Shown here in pieces: positions 8,001 to 17,772 of a stretch of DNA of 64,000 nucleotides. The DNA lies in the NCBI GenBank assembly GCA_002095075.2, contig LVCE01000005.1:1-64000 (forward strand), read 5' to 3'. Numbering within the stretch: the stretch's first letter is position 1; each line of letters starts with the position of its first letter. The stretch is from Francisella endosymbiont of Ornithodoros moubata. Its GTDB lineage: Bacteria > Pseudomonadota > Gammaproteobacteria > Francisellales > Francisellaceae. Below the pieces are notes generated by a model, which ran no database searches, was not told where the DNA came from, and saw only the letters and a list, made by a program, of their open reading frames with translations. Position numbers and translations under genes: made by a program.

Positions 8001-10811
8001 ATGTTTGATATTAAAAATATCACTAAGCTGCAAATAGAGGATAAAGGAAAGAAGTATTTTCTATATAGCTTAAAGAAACTTTCTCAAGAGTTTGGTAAAG
8101 ATGTTACACGTCTTCCTTATTCAATCAGAGTATTACTTGAAAACCAACTTAGAAATATAGATGGTTATAAAGTAAAAGAAGATGATATGCATAAGGTTTT
8201 AGAATGGGACGCTAATGCTAGTTCAAGACCTGAGATTCCACATATGCCTGCTAGGGTTGTGATGCAAGATTTTACAGGTGTTCCAGCAATAGTTGATTTA
8301 GCTGTGATGAGAAAGGCGATTAAAGATGCTGGTGGCGATGCAGATAAAATTAATCCTCTTGTAGATACAGCTATGGTAATTGACCACTCAATACAGGTCG
8401 ATTTCTATGGAACAAAAACTGCTTTAGCTCAAAACATAGCTAAAGAATTTGAAAGAAATGGTGAGAGATACAGCTTACTTAAGTGGGCCCAAAAAGCATT
8501 TGATGATTTCATAGTTGTACCACCTGGTATGGGGATTATTCACCAAGTTAATTTAGAGTATCTTGCAAAAGGCGCTTTAGTTAAAAACATCAATGGTGAA
8601 GATTTAATTTATCCAGATACTCTGGTAGGTACAGATTCACACACTACTATGATCAATGGTGTTGGTGTAGTAGGTTGGGGTGTAGGTGGCATTGAAGCTG
8701 AGGCTGTAATGCTTGGTCAACCATATTATATGGTTCTTCCTGATGTTGTTGGTGTGAAACTTACTGGAAAATTGAAAACTGGTATAACAGCTACTGACCT
8801 TGTACTTAAGATTACAGAAGTACTTAGAAAACATGGTGTTGTTGGTAAGTTTGTTGAGTACTATGGCGAAGGGTTAGAGAGCTTATCTTTACCAGATAGA
8901 GCAACTATAGCAAATATGGCTCCAGAATATGGTGCAACAATTGGTTTCTTCCCAGTTGATGAAGTAACGTTATATTTCTTCAACAATACAAACCGTAGTG
9001 AGCTAGTAGATGCTGCACGCAAAATGTATAAAGAGCAATTATTATTTAGAGAGAATCCTGCTGAAGAACCAGAATATTCTAGTACAGTAAAAATAGATCT
9101 ATCAGAAGTCGAATCTAACCTTGCTGGTCCTAAGCGTCCACAAGATAGAGTAGCCTTTCATGATATGAAGAAAGCTTTTGCAGAAGCTTTGGTTCATGAG
9201 CAAGGATTACATGGTTTTGGTTTAACTCAAGAACAGTTACAAAAATCAGCTGAAGTAAAAGGTATTGGTGAAAGAATTACTCATGGTTCACTTGCAATTG
9301 CTGCAATTACTTCATGTACAAATACTTCGAATCCATTACTACTTTTAGGTGCTGGTTTGTTAGCTAAGAAAGCAAATGCAAAAGGACTTAAAGTTAAACC
9401 TTATGTTAAAACATCGTTAGCACCTGGATCTCAAGTCGTGACTCAATATCTTGAGAAGGCTAATTTGTTGCCAGAGCTTGAAAACTTAGGTTTTAACCTA
9501 GTTGGTTATGGTTGTACTACTTGTATTGGTAATTCTGGTCCTCTTGATGAGCCTGTAGTTGAGGCTATAAATAAAGCTGATCTTGTGGTTGCTTCTGTAA
9601 GTTCTGGTAATCGTAATTTTGAAGGACGTATTAACCCTCATGTTAAAGCGAATTACCTTGCATCACCAATTCATGTGGTCGCTTATGCATTAGCTGGGAC
9701 TGTTGATTTTGATCCAGTTGAAGATGCTATCGGTAAAGATACAGAGGGTAATGATGTTTACCTTGCAGATATTTGGCCAAATACAGAAGAGATTGCTGCT
9801 ATACAAGCTGATGTGATTAACTCAGACATGTTCAAAAAAGCTTATGCAACAGTCCTTGATGGTACTGAGGACTGGCAAAAACTTAAAGCTTCAGAATGCA
9901 AGCTTTATGAGTTTGATAAATCTTCTACTTATATCCAATGTCCTAACTTCTTTGAGAAGTTTGCAGAGGGTAATGATGATTTAGATATCAAAGGTGCTAG
10001 AACTCTTCTAATGTTAGGTGATTCTGTAACTACAGACCATATTTCACCTGCTGGTGCTATTCCAGAAGAGTATCCTGCTGGACAATACCTAAAATCGCAT
10101 GGTGTTGAGAAGAAAGATTTTAACTCTTATGGTTCTCGTCGTGGAAACCATGAAGTTATGATGAGAGGTACTTTTGCTAATATCCGTATCCGTAACTTAC
10201 TTTTAGATAATGTTGAAGGTGGTTTTACTAAGTATCATCTTGATGGTTCTCAACAGTATGTATTTGATGCAGCTATGAAATACAAAGAAAAAGGTATTCC
10301 ATTAGTTATATTAACTGGTAAAGAATATGGTACTGGTTCTTCACGTGATTGGGCTGCAAAAGGTACATTCCTATTAGGTGTTAAAGCAGTTATCGCTGAG
10401 AGCTATGAAAGAATCCATAGATCTAACTTAGTTGGTATGGGTGTATTACCTCTTGAGTATGTTGATGGACAGAATGCTAAGACTTTAGGTTTAGATGGTT
10501 CGGAAATATTCAATATTAAGAACCTAAACAACATTAAACCACGTCAAAGAGTAGTAGTTGAAGCAGTTCATCCTGGTACTGCTCACACAACAACATTTGA
10601 GGCCTTAGCTCGTCTAGATGCCGATGTTGATGTTGACTACTTAAAGAATGGAGGTATTTTACAAACTGTTCTTAAAGATATTATGGGGAGTAAAAAAGAG
10701 TCTAAGACTGCCGAATCGACAACTACTGGTTGTGGCAGTATAGATGCTTCCTCTGAGACATCTTGCCCATTTGCAAAGATCGCTAATTTTTTCAAGAAAC
10801 TATTTAAATAA
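8001..10811 (+). CDS. acnA: Aconitate hydratase A with C-terminal extension
   Basis: AcnA isomerises citrate to isocitrate in the TCA cycle using a [4Fe-4S] cluster. The cluster cysteines are Cys439 (ITSCTNTSNP), Cys505 and Cys508 (GYGCTTCIGNSGP). The swivel domain has GDSVTTDHISPAGAIP and FNSYGSRRGNHEVMMRG. The start at 8001 follows a strong ACGGAGG ribosome-binding site. The family normally ends about where this protein reads GGILQTVLKDIM (near residue 895). Here about 40 further residues follow, rich in Ser and Thr, with two more cysteines, and ending in an amphipathic basic and aromatic segment (FAKIANFFKKLFK). Because pilT is dead downstream, this is the only complete gene of its stretch. 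Confidence 0.95.
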   Translation: MFDIKNITKLQIEDKGKKYFLYSLKKLSQEFGKDVTRLPYSIRVLLENQLRNIDGYKVKEDDMHKVLEWDANASSRPEIPHMPARVVMQDFTGVPAIVDLAVMRKAIKDAGGDADKINPLVDTAMVIDHSIQVDFYGTKTALAQNIAKEFERNGERYSLLKWAQKAFDDFIVVPPGMGIIHQVNLEYLAKGALVKNINGEDLIYPDTLVGTDSHTTMINGVGVVGWGVGGIEAEAVMLGQPYYMVLPDVVGVKLTGKLKTGITATDLVLKITEVLRKHGVVGKFVEYYGEGLESLSLPDRATIANMAPEYGATIGFFPVDEVTLYFFNNTNRSELVDAARKMYKEQLLFRENPAEEPEYSSTVKIDLSEVESNLAGPKRPQDRVAFHDMKKAFAEALVHEQGLHGFGLTQEQLQKSAEVKGIGERITHGSLAIAAITSCTNTSNPLLLLGAGLLAKKANAKGLKVKPYVKTSLAPGSQVVTQYLEKANLLPELENLGFNLVGYGCTTCIGNSGPLDEPVVEAINKADLVVASVSSGNRNFEGRINPHVKANYLASPIHVVAYALAGTVDFDPVEDAIGKDTEGNDVYLADIWPNTEEIAAIQADVINSDMFKKAYATVLDGTEDWQKLKASECKLYEFDKSSTYIQCPNFFEKFAEGNDDLDIKGARTLLMLGDSVTTDHISPAGAIPEEYPAGQYLKSHGVEKKDFNSYGSRRGNHEVMMRGTFANIRIRNLLLDNVEGGFTKYHLDGSQQYVFDAAMKYKEKGIPLVILTGKEYGTGSSRDWAAKGTFLLGVKAVIAESYERIHRSNLVGMGVLPLEYVDGQNAKTLGLDGSEIFNIKNLNNIKPRQRVVVEAVHPGTAHTTTFEALARLDADVDVDYLKNGGILQTVLKDIMGSKKESKTAESTTTGCGSIDASSETSCPFAKIANFFKKLFK

Positions 10812-10905
10812 TAAATCTAAAGAATTCATTAATTGTCTATTTTTTTATCCTTTAATAGTGGGTAAAGTTCTAATACCATTATTAAATTTAAGTTCTATTC
10901 TTGAT

Positions 10906-11919
10906 ATGATAAGAAAATTATTAACTCTTTGTGTGAAAAAAATCTTCTGATTTGCATTTATCCTCTTGTTGTAAGGCTAAATATAGGATAGATGGTGATT
11001 TAATTAATATTGAATCATCACCTGTACTAAATGATAAGATGATTTCACAGATGCTTTTAGAAATCATGACTGATGATCAAAAATATGAGCTGATAGAAAC
11101 CTACGAATGTGATTTTTCTATAGATGATAGAGATAATGATGCAAGCTTTAGGGTAAATGCTTTTTTCATAACCGTGGTTATGGTGTAGTATTTTGTCGTT
11201 TGTAAAATACTATTCCAATTTTAGATCAGTTTGGTGTACTAAGAATTCTCAAAGAAGTCTAAGCTAAAAAGGGTGGTTTGATCCTAGTGGCAGGGTCTAC
11301 AGGTTCGGGTAAGAGTAGTACTTTGGCAGCATTAGTCAATGAGATTAATCAAAAAGTGGGTTCATATATTTTAACTATTGAGGATTCAGTAGAATTTGTC
11401 CATACAAGTCAAAGATCACTAGTTAATCAGCGTGAGGTTAAAATGGATACAAGAAGCTTTAATGCAGCCCTAAAATCAGCACTAAGGGAGGATCCTGATT
11501 GTATCCTTGTTGGTGAGATGCATGATTTAGAAGCTATTATATTAGTGCTAGAGACAGCTGAAACAGATAATTTGGTTTTAGGGACATTACATACAATGTC
11601 AGCTAGGGTTATATCTGTATTTCCACCTGCTGAACAGGAGCTTGTGCACAATATGTTAGCTTGAGTCATTACAAATTGGTATATTACAGGGCTTACTTAA
11701 ACGTAAGGGTGGTGGCCGTGTTGCAGCATATGAGGTTCTTATTTAAAATACTGTTATTAGAAATATGATTAAAGAAAACAAACTTTCGTAGATTTATACT
11801 GCACTACAAACTGGTATAGCTAAAGGAATGGCAACAATTGGAACATAAGTATTGAGAATCTTCTTAAGGCTGGGACAATTACACCAGAAGAAGCAGCTAA
11901 ATATATAGTTATCAGATAG
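10906..11919 (+). pseudogene. pilT: Type IV pilus retraction ATPase PilT, degraded
   Basis: PilT is the hexameric ATPase that retracts type IV pili. Fragments in order are a start at the ATG at 10906; a frameshift in the A-run near 10935; DLHLSSCCKAKYRIDGDL; FSIDDRDNDASFRVNAFF; a broken stretch at 11170-11270; a Walker A reading GSTGSGKSST near 11293; the Walker B/His-box region DPDCILVGEM and LGTLHTMSA; a TGA at 11662-11664; GRVAAYEVLI near 11715; and further stops up to 11919. At least four lesions exclude function. I recall that pilT is also a pseudogene in some F. tularensis subspecies, so loss may be older than this strain. Confidence 0.85.
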
Positions 11920-11924
11920 AAAGC

Positions 11925-12887
11925 TTAGTAGCTTAATTTTTCTTTAGTTTTTCCTCTGAAAATATAATACGCGTAGCTAGTATAAAGCAATAATAAAGGA
12001 ATCATTATAATTGCTGGGATTAAAGTAAATAGTAATGTTGTATCACTAGCTTGGGCCTGTGTATATGTTATTTGATAAGGAATAACATATGGGAATATTA
12101 GTGTTAACATACTTATATAAGTTAATATGAATATCACTATTGCTAGCCAGTATGGTAGAGCATGATTTTTTGCTTCGATAACTTTTATAAGGAGTAAGAA
12201 GCTAATTATAGTAAGTACAAATAATTCTATTAATATTGCCATTTTATAGAAGTTATCTATAGGTAGTTTTATATATAAGGGAGTCATCCCACCGATTATT
12301 AGCATTAGAATAGCTAGAATAAGGCAGTATATCTTAGCAAATTGTTTAGCTTTGTTAAATAACTCTCCTTCAGTCTTTAAAATTAAGCGTGTTGCGCCGA
12401 GTAGACTATAGCCAAATACTAATGTAATACCTGTGACAGCAGAAAAACCAATATTATAAAAGTGAGCATGAGGAAAGCCAACAATTAATTCACCAACTAT
12501 ATAGCCTTGAAGGAATGTCGCTATAAACGATGATACAAAGAATAATTTATCCCAATTTTTTATACCTCTTTGTGAAGATTTTAATCTAAATTCAAAGCAT
12601 ATTCCTCTTAATAATATCATTACTACTAATAGTATTGCCGAGAGATAAATCTTTGGGAAAATGTATGCAAAAGCTATCGGAAACATTCCATAGAAACATG
12701 CTAGCGCAAAAACTAGCCATGTTTGATTGCCATCCCATGTTGGTAATAAGATACTTGTTACTATATCTTTTTGGTGGTCATCTAAGAGTGGAAATAATAC
12801 TCCCATTCCTAATGCAAAACCATCCAAGATTACATATAGTAATAGAGCAAAAGCAATAATTGCTAGCCAAATTAATCCTAGATCCAT
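11925..12887 (-). CDS. cydB: Cytochrome bd-type quinol oxidase subunit II
   Basis: A 320-residue membrane protein with about eight helices and the CydB-family opening: an early GFALGMG segment, then LPTWDGNQTWLVF with the conserved WDGNQTW motif, and later FRLKSS and FGYSLLGATRL. Together with CydA it forms the terminal oxidase that reduces oxygen with quinol. The length and the short-loop partner point to the cyanide-insensitive (CioB) branch. It starts three bases after the cydA stop on the same strand. Its stop is five bases from the dead pilT, convergently oriented. Confidence 0.9.
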   Translation of the reverse strand: MDLGLIWLAIIAFALLLYVILDGFALGMGVLFPLLDDHQKDIVTSILLPTWDGNQTWLVFALACFYGMFPIAFAYIFPKIYLSAILLVVMILLRGICFEFRLKSSQRGIKNWDKLFFVSSFIATFLQGYIVGELIVGFPHAHFYNIGFSAVTGITLVFGYSLLGATRLILKTEGELFNKAKQFAKIYCLILAILMLIIGGMTPLYIKLPIDNFYKMAILIELFVLTIISFLLLIKVIEAKNHALPYWLAIVIFILTYISMLTLIFPYVIPYQITYTQAQASDTTLLFTLIPAIIMIPLLLLYTSYAYYIFRGKTKEKLSY

Positions 12888-12890
12888 AAT

Positions 12891-14267
12891 CTACTCCTCT
12901 TCGCCTGTATTTTTTTCAACTGATTGGAAATATGAGTAAGGCATTCTTTCTTCTCCATCAGTGCTTAGTCCACCATTAATAATTTTAAGTAAATACTTGA
13001 AGTAAAAGTATCCAAATATGATAAAGTAAACGATAATTATTGAAGTGAGAGAGCCAAAAACTTGCCAAAAACTAAGGTCACTAACTGAATATTGGGTTCT
13101 AAGAATATTGTATACAACCCAAGGTTGTCTACCAAATTCAGCGGTAAACCAGCCGGTAATAATTGCGACAAATCCTAAAGGTGTAGTTAATATACAAAGT
13201 TTTAGGAACCATTTTGATGATTCTAGTTTTTTTCTAGATAACAATAAAGTTCCAACTAAGCCTATTAGTATCATTAATATGCCTATACCAACCATTATTC
13301 TAAAGCTGTAAAAAACTACAGTGACTACAGGTCTATCTTTCTCAGGTACAGATTTTAAGCCGATAAGCTCACCATTAATTTCATGGGTGTTAACCAAAGA
13401 TGCTAGTTTAGGGATTTCTATAGCAAACAAGTTCTTCTCTTGTACTTCACTCGGGTAAGCAAAGATTACAAAAGGAGCACCTTTTTGAGTATCCCAAACA
13501 CCTTCTATTGCGGCTGTTTTTAGTGGTTGATGTTTATGAACTTCTCTACCAACATCATCACCAATTATAAGTTGACTTATACTTAGTATCAAAATCGAGA
13601 TTACCGAAAACTTAATACAAGTTTTAGCAAAAGCATGATATTTGTCTTTGACGAGATAGTATGCGCTAACTCCCAAGATTACCATTAGAGTACTTAAATA
13701 TGCTGCTATAAGCATATGGATATACCTAGGTATCACTGAAGGATTAAATATAACATGATACCAACTATAAACTTCAAATTTACCATTTATATAATTCACA
13801 CCATCTGGAGTTTGCATCCAAGAGTTTGCTGATAATATCCAGAAAGCTGAGAGTATAACACCAGCAAATATAATAAAGTTAGCTGAGAAGTGGATATACT
13901 TGTTAATTCTTCCCCAACCAAAAATCATTATCCCTAAAACACCTGCTTCGATGAAGAATGCTGTTAATACCTCATAAGTAAACAATGAACCAAGTACAGG
14001 ACCTACTTTTCCGGCAAATCCTGCCCAGTTGGCGCCAAACTGGAATTCTATCACAATCCCAGAGACAACTCCCATACCAAATGTCAAAGCAAATACTTTT
14101 ATCCAAAATTTAACAATAGCTAAATACCTATCATTTTTTGTAATTAGCCAAAGAGCTTCAAAAATCATTAAGAATGTTGATAATCCGATACTAAAGGCTG
14201 GAAACAAAATATGAAAACTTACAGTGAACGCAAATTGTATTCTTGATAGAATCTCGACCCAATACAT
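12891..14267 (-). CDS. cydA: Cytochrome bd-type quinol oxidase subunit I (CIO type)
   Basis: This subunit carries the hemes of a bd-type quinol oxidase. I place the start at the ATG at 14267 (MYWVEILSRIQFAFTVSFH), because family members begin with that segment. An upstream TTG start at 14336 would add 23 residues with no family likeness. Visible are the LSRIQFAFT helix with the heme-ligand His, the KFWIKVFALTFGMGVVSG helix, the ANSWMQTPDGV segment and GWFTAEFGRQPWVVY. The Q-loop between helices 6 and 7 is short, typical of cyanide-insensitive oxidases. The 458-residue frame is intact. Confidence 0.88.
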   Translation of the reverse strand: MYWVEILSRIQFAFTVSFHILFPAFSIGLSTFLMIFEALWLITKNDRYLAIVKFWIKVFALTFGMGVVSGIVIEFQFGANWAGFAGKVGPVLGSLFTYEVLTAFFIEAGVLGIMIFGWGRINKYIHFSANFIIFAGVILSAFWILSANSWMQTPDGVNYINGKFEVYSWYHVIFNPSVIPRYIHMLIAAYLSTLMVILGVSAYYLVKDKYHAFAKTCIKFSVISILILSISQLIIGDDVGREVHKHQPLKTAAIEGVWDTQKGAPFVIFAYPSEVQEKNLFAIEIPKLASLVNTHEINGELIGLKSVPEKDRPVVTVVFYSFRIMVGIGILMILIGLVGTLLLSRKKLESSKWFLKLCILTTPLGFVAIITGWFTAEFGRQPWVVYNILRTQYSVSDLSFWQVFGSLTSIIIVYFIIFGYFYFKYLLKIINGGLSTDGEERMPYSYFQSVEKNTGEEE

Positions 14268-14416
14268 ATGAGAACCTAATTTATTCTTGAATAACCTTTT
14301 TGTGTAAAGATTGTCATATCTTAGAGTTATTCTCAATATTACTACGGTAAGATTAATGAAATGTAATGTTATTTAGGCTATTTTTACCAATATTAATATT
14401 ATTTAATAAGGATTAG

Positions 14417-15346
14417 ATAAAAATTTTTGGAAAAGTGTTGGTAGCAGGAGGCTCAGGCTTTGTTGGTAGAGAACTGTCTAAATACCTAAGTAGTAGAAAT
14501 GAGTTAACTCTCTTGAGTAGGACAGCAAAACAAAGTTCAGGTGCCTACAAAGATCTCATAACATGGCAGCATTTGACACAAGAGAATATTGCTAATTATG
14601 TATTGCCATAAACTTATGTGGTTACAACATCGGTCAAAAACGTTTGAATAGAGCAGTTAAAAATAAAATATTATCAAGCCGTATTGAACCCACAAATAAG
14701 CTTATACAACTGATAGGTAATAAGGATATTTGGTTAGTAAATGCTAGTGCAATTGGTTACTATCACTTTTCTAAACTAGCGCAAGATGAAGATAATCATG
14801 ATAGAAGTTATGATAAGCTTAATTTTGGTCAAGAAGTTGTTGATCAGTGGAAAAAATGCTTAGTTGATTCTCACTTACAGCATTATACTTTTACGCTTTG
14901 GGGTTGTTATAGGTAATGATAGAGTGCTTGAAAAAAATGACACTACCAGCTAAGTTTGGTTTTTTAACTATGTTTGGCGATGGTCATAACTATATGAGTT
15001 GGGTAAGTGCGTATGATTTATCACGAGCTATTGAATTTATCATAGATAATAAGACAGTAAAGGAGTATTTAACTTAACTGCACCAAATGTAGCTCAGCAT
15101 AAGTTCTTAATCGAGCTTTTAAGAAAATATCTAGCTAAAAAATGTATTATCAAAATACCTGATGTTGTAGTAAAGCTTATGTTTGGGCAAATCGGTGAGG
15201 AATTGCTTCTTTCAAGTCAAAATATCAAGCCAACAAAATTACAATCATTGGGATTTGTTTTCGAAGATTCAAAAACAGCAAGCTTTAGAAAGATATATTT
15301 AATCTTCATGTCGATGATCGATAGGAATTTTAACAGTAACAGTTAA
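14417..15346 (+). pseudogene. TIGR01777-family NAD(P)-binding epimerase (YfcH-like), degraded
   Basis: The reading frames reconstruct a YfcH-like short-chain dehydrogenase/reductase. The Rossmann motif VLVAGGSGFVGREL lies at 14438, then LLSRTAK, NLCGYNIGQKR, LVNASAIGYY, and in another frame TMFGDGHNYMSWV and the C-terminal LLLSSQNIKPTKLQSLGF. The expected initiator reads ATA at 14417. A small shift or deletion falls near 14605, a TAG stop at 14913, and another break near 15075. The end runs into the convergent sensor-kinase gene by up to 48 bases. The substrate of this family is unknown. Confidence 0.72.
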
Positions 15347-16723
15347 GCCTTTTTGGTTAGTATTGTTTTGAGCAAAAATTTTACCGTTATGGAGTCTAAC
15401 GATTTCTGCAACAATTGCTAAACCTAGGCCACTGCCTTCTTCACCAGTGCCTGTTTCACGATAGAACCTATCAAAAATACGCTCAATATTTTCTTGAAGT
15501 ACACCAATTCCATTATCTTTTATTTCAACGACTATATTATTTTCTTCTTGATATGAGCTAATCTCAATAAGGCCATTATGTGGAGTATATTTGATAGCAT
15601 TTGAAATTAGATTTTTAAATAGTATCCCAAGTAGGTAGTCATTACTATAACAATATAAATGCTGTTGTGATGGATAAAAGACTATCTCAATATCCTTCTC
15701 TATAGCTTTGATAGCATTTTCGGCAATAAAAGTCTCAAGAACCTTATTTATCATAAGTTTTTTGCCGAATGTAATCTGTTCATTGGGTTGAATTCTACTT
15801 AATGTCAATAATTGGTCAATAATATGAGAATATCTATTTGTTGAGCTTTTGATCCGTTCAAGCTTTTGTTTGATTTCATCTATATCATTAGATGCTAGAG
15901 CTATTTCAACAAGCGTTTTGACTCCAGCTATTGGTGTTTTAAGCTCATGAGCTGCATCACCTGAAAAGCGCTTTTCTCTTTCAAGAGTTTCATGAAACTT
16001 TTCTATTAAAGAATTAATTTGATCAACGATAGATCTTATCTCATATGGTATAATATCTTCATTAAGTTTTTCGTTTTTACGCGGATTTATTTTAGCAACA
16101 CGTTTATTTATACGTTCTAGTGGATGAAGTGAGGTCTTTAAGATATAGTAGATAAATCCAATAAGTACGATATAAGTTGATGCTAAAAGTAGAGCAAATT
16201 TAAAGATTATTTGGCGTGATATTTTGTCTTTAATAGTGTTGTTAGCAAAAACTATGATAAGGTTACCATTATCAGTTTTTAGAGTATAAGTATACCAATT
16301 TTTTTGTCCATCATCCTCGTCAGTGTATACCCATTCAAATCCTGTTGTAGAAGTTATTCCATCATAGTTTTTATGAAAGTTTGGTAAATTAGAAGTCTTT
16401 AGTAAGAGCTTTTTGTATTTGCGATCGTATACGATGAAACCGATACTTTTGTTGTAGTTTTTTATATTTAAGAAAGAATTTGAGATTCTATTCATTATCA
16501 TGTGGGTGGTATTTTCATCATCTTCTAAAGGATATATTTTTAGTACAGTCTCGATAACTTCAGCAGCAGTTTTTAGTTGGTAGTCAAAGAGTGAATCATT
16601 TTGGTGCTTAATTTGATAGAAACTAAAAATTGAGATAACGAGCATAAACACTGCAAAAAAGCTTGCGAACGAAACAACAAGAAAACTTAGTATAGAGCTT
16701 TCTTTTTTGTTTTTGAAAAACAT
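15299..16723 (-). CDS. qseC: QseC-like sensor histidine kinase
   Basis: A 474-residue membrane histidine kinase. Helix 1 is at about 13-35, a periplasmic sensor region follows to about 172, helix 2 is at about 174-195, and then a HAMP linker. The dimerisation box SGDAAHELKTP has the phospho-acceptor His259. The ATPase domain has the N box NLISNAIKYTP, DNGIGV, FDRFYRE and GSGLGLAIV. The FSGDAAHELKTP form and the architecture match QseC. No response-regulator gene is adjacent, so this is an orphan kinase. I recall that Francisella QseC is unlinked to its regulator, so the symbol is given with moderate confidence. Confidence 0.82.
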   Translation of the reverse strand: MFFKNKKESSILSFLVVSFASFFAVFMLVISIFSFYQIKHQNDSLFDYQLKTAAEVIETVLKIYPLEDDENTTHMIMNRISNSFLNIKNYNKSIGFIVYDRKYKKLLLKTSNLPNFHKNYDGITSTTGFEWVYTDEDDGQKNWYTYTLKTDNGNLIIVFANNTIKDKISRQIIFKFALLLASTYIVLIGFIYYILKTSLHPLERINKRVAKINPRKNEKLNEDIIPYEIRSIVDQINSLIEKFHETLEREKRFSGDAAHELKTPIAGVKTLVEIALASNDIDEIKQKLERIKSSTNRYSHIIDQLLTLSRIQPNEQITFGKKLMINKVLETFIAENAIKAIEKDIEIVFYPSQQHLYCYSNDYLLGILFKNLISNAIKYTPHNGLIEISSYQEENNIVVEIKDNGIGVLQENIERIFDRFYRETGTGEEGSGLGLAIVAEIVRLHNGKIFAQNNTNQKGLTVTVKIPIDHRHED

Positions 16724-16854
16724 GTTTTAACTAAAATATATTTATACTTAGCACAATTATAACCAATTTTGAATTCTATTATTAGTTTTATAATTGTTAT
16801 AATTAAACGTAATTATTATAAATTTTATAAGAAGTATAATTTTTGTTAAATCTT

Positions 16855-17739
16855 GTGAATAAAATAACCAACCTTTTTATACAAAATACTATGAGTGTGC
16901 AGCTTTGTATTTCTATACTCAAGAAAATCTAAGGTTTGATGTGGTTATCACATGCCATCATGCCGAGTTTGGTAAGAGTTTTGTTGAGTTTGATTTTCCT
17001 GCTATTGGTCAGCTTGTTAAACTTAGTAAGAATGATTTTAATAATTTCTTGGAGATAGAGTACGATTTTGGTACTCACTCACTTAATCATGCAATAGCCC
17101 AAACTATATGCAGAATATGGCTTATATACCTTAGTTGCTGAACCGTCTTTTCCCCGTTTAATATTAGCTGCTGGAAGATTATATCTTAATTGTTTAAGAA
17201 ATATTATCGATTATGATTATTAGCATCTAGAATTAAAACAAGTACTTATCAAGCTATATAAGAATTATATGCAAAAACTATGTCATATCGTAGCTGTAGC
17301 GAAAAGCTATAATGCTATTTCAATAGATTTGCATACAATGTCTAGCTATCCTACAAATGTAGTACAAGAGAGATACTATGAAGTGGTGATAGAAACATTA
17401 TATTCATTAAATGAGTATATCCGGTTATATAAGAATGCTCATAAAGATGGTGAAAAAAGAATCACGGAGTTTTTTACTGGAGATGCACGCAATGATATAT
17501 TTGCATCTAAAGTATTACTGGAATCTTTATCTTATGAACTTCAACAAATTGGTGTTGAGGTGGAGTATGATAAACCTTATATTCTTACCGAGCATTTAGT
17601 AGCGCATTATCTTGTTTGTGAATTAGAGACAGAGTGTATCGATATACCTAAGGATCTTTTATCTAAAACAACAACAGATGATGCGAACTATAATATACCT
17701 TTACTTAAACGAGCAGAGTTACTAAAACCCACACCTTGA
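16855..17739 (+). pseudogene. Probable N-formylglutamate amidohydrolase-like gene, frameshifted
   Basis: Three pieces combine into one protein of about 290 residues. The first (open to 17141) has FDVVITCHHAEFGKSF, DFGTHSLNHAIAQ. A shift near 17100 leads into YGLYTLVAEPSFPRLILAAGRL, stopped by TAG at 17221-17223. The same frame then continues from 17224 to 17739 with ISIDLHTMSSYPTN, resembling the conserved D-x-H-S/T-M segment of the amidohydrolase family. The start is also uncertain: a GTG at 16855 is joined to the rest by another shift in a T-run near 16875. The family assignment rests only on these motifs. No downstream partner is seen on this strand. Confidence 0.45.
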
Positions 17740-17772
17740 AAGTTTGAATTATATAGAGGATTAAAATATTTA

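Noticed and set aside
10744-10950. A plus-strand frame overlapping the acnA end
   Set aside because: It is an out-of-frame shadow of the acnA tail; only its last part coincides with the start of the pilT remnant.
12635-14214. Several plus-strand frames inside cydAB
   Set aside because: They are antisense to intact membrane-protein genes and show no domain of their own.
14268-14336. The longer cydA start at TTG 14336
   Set aside because: The 23 extra residues do not match any CydA N-terminus; the ATG at 14267 gives the family start.
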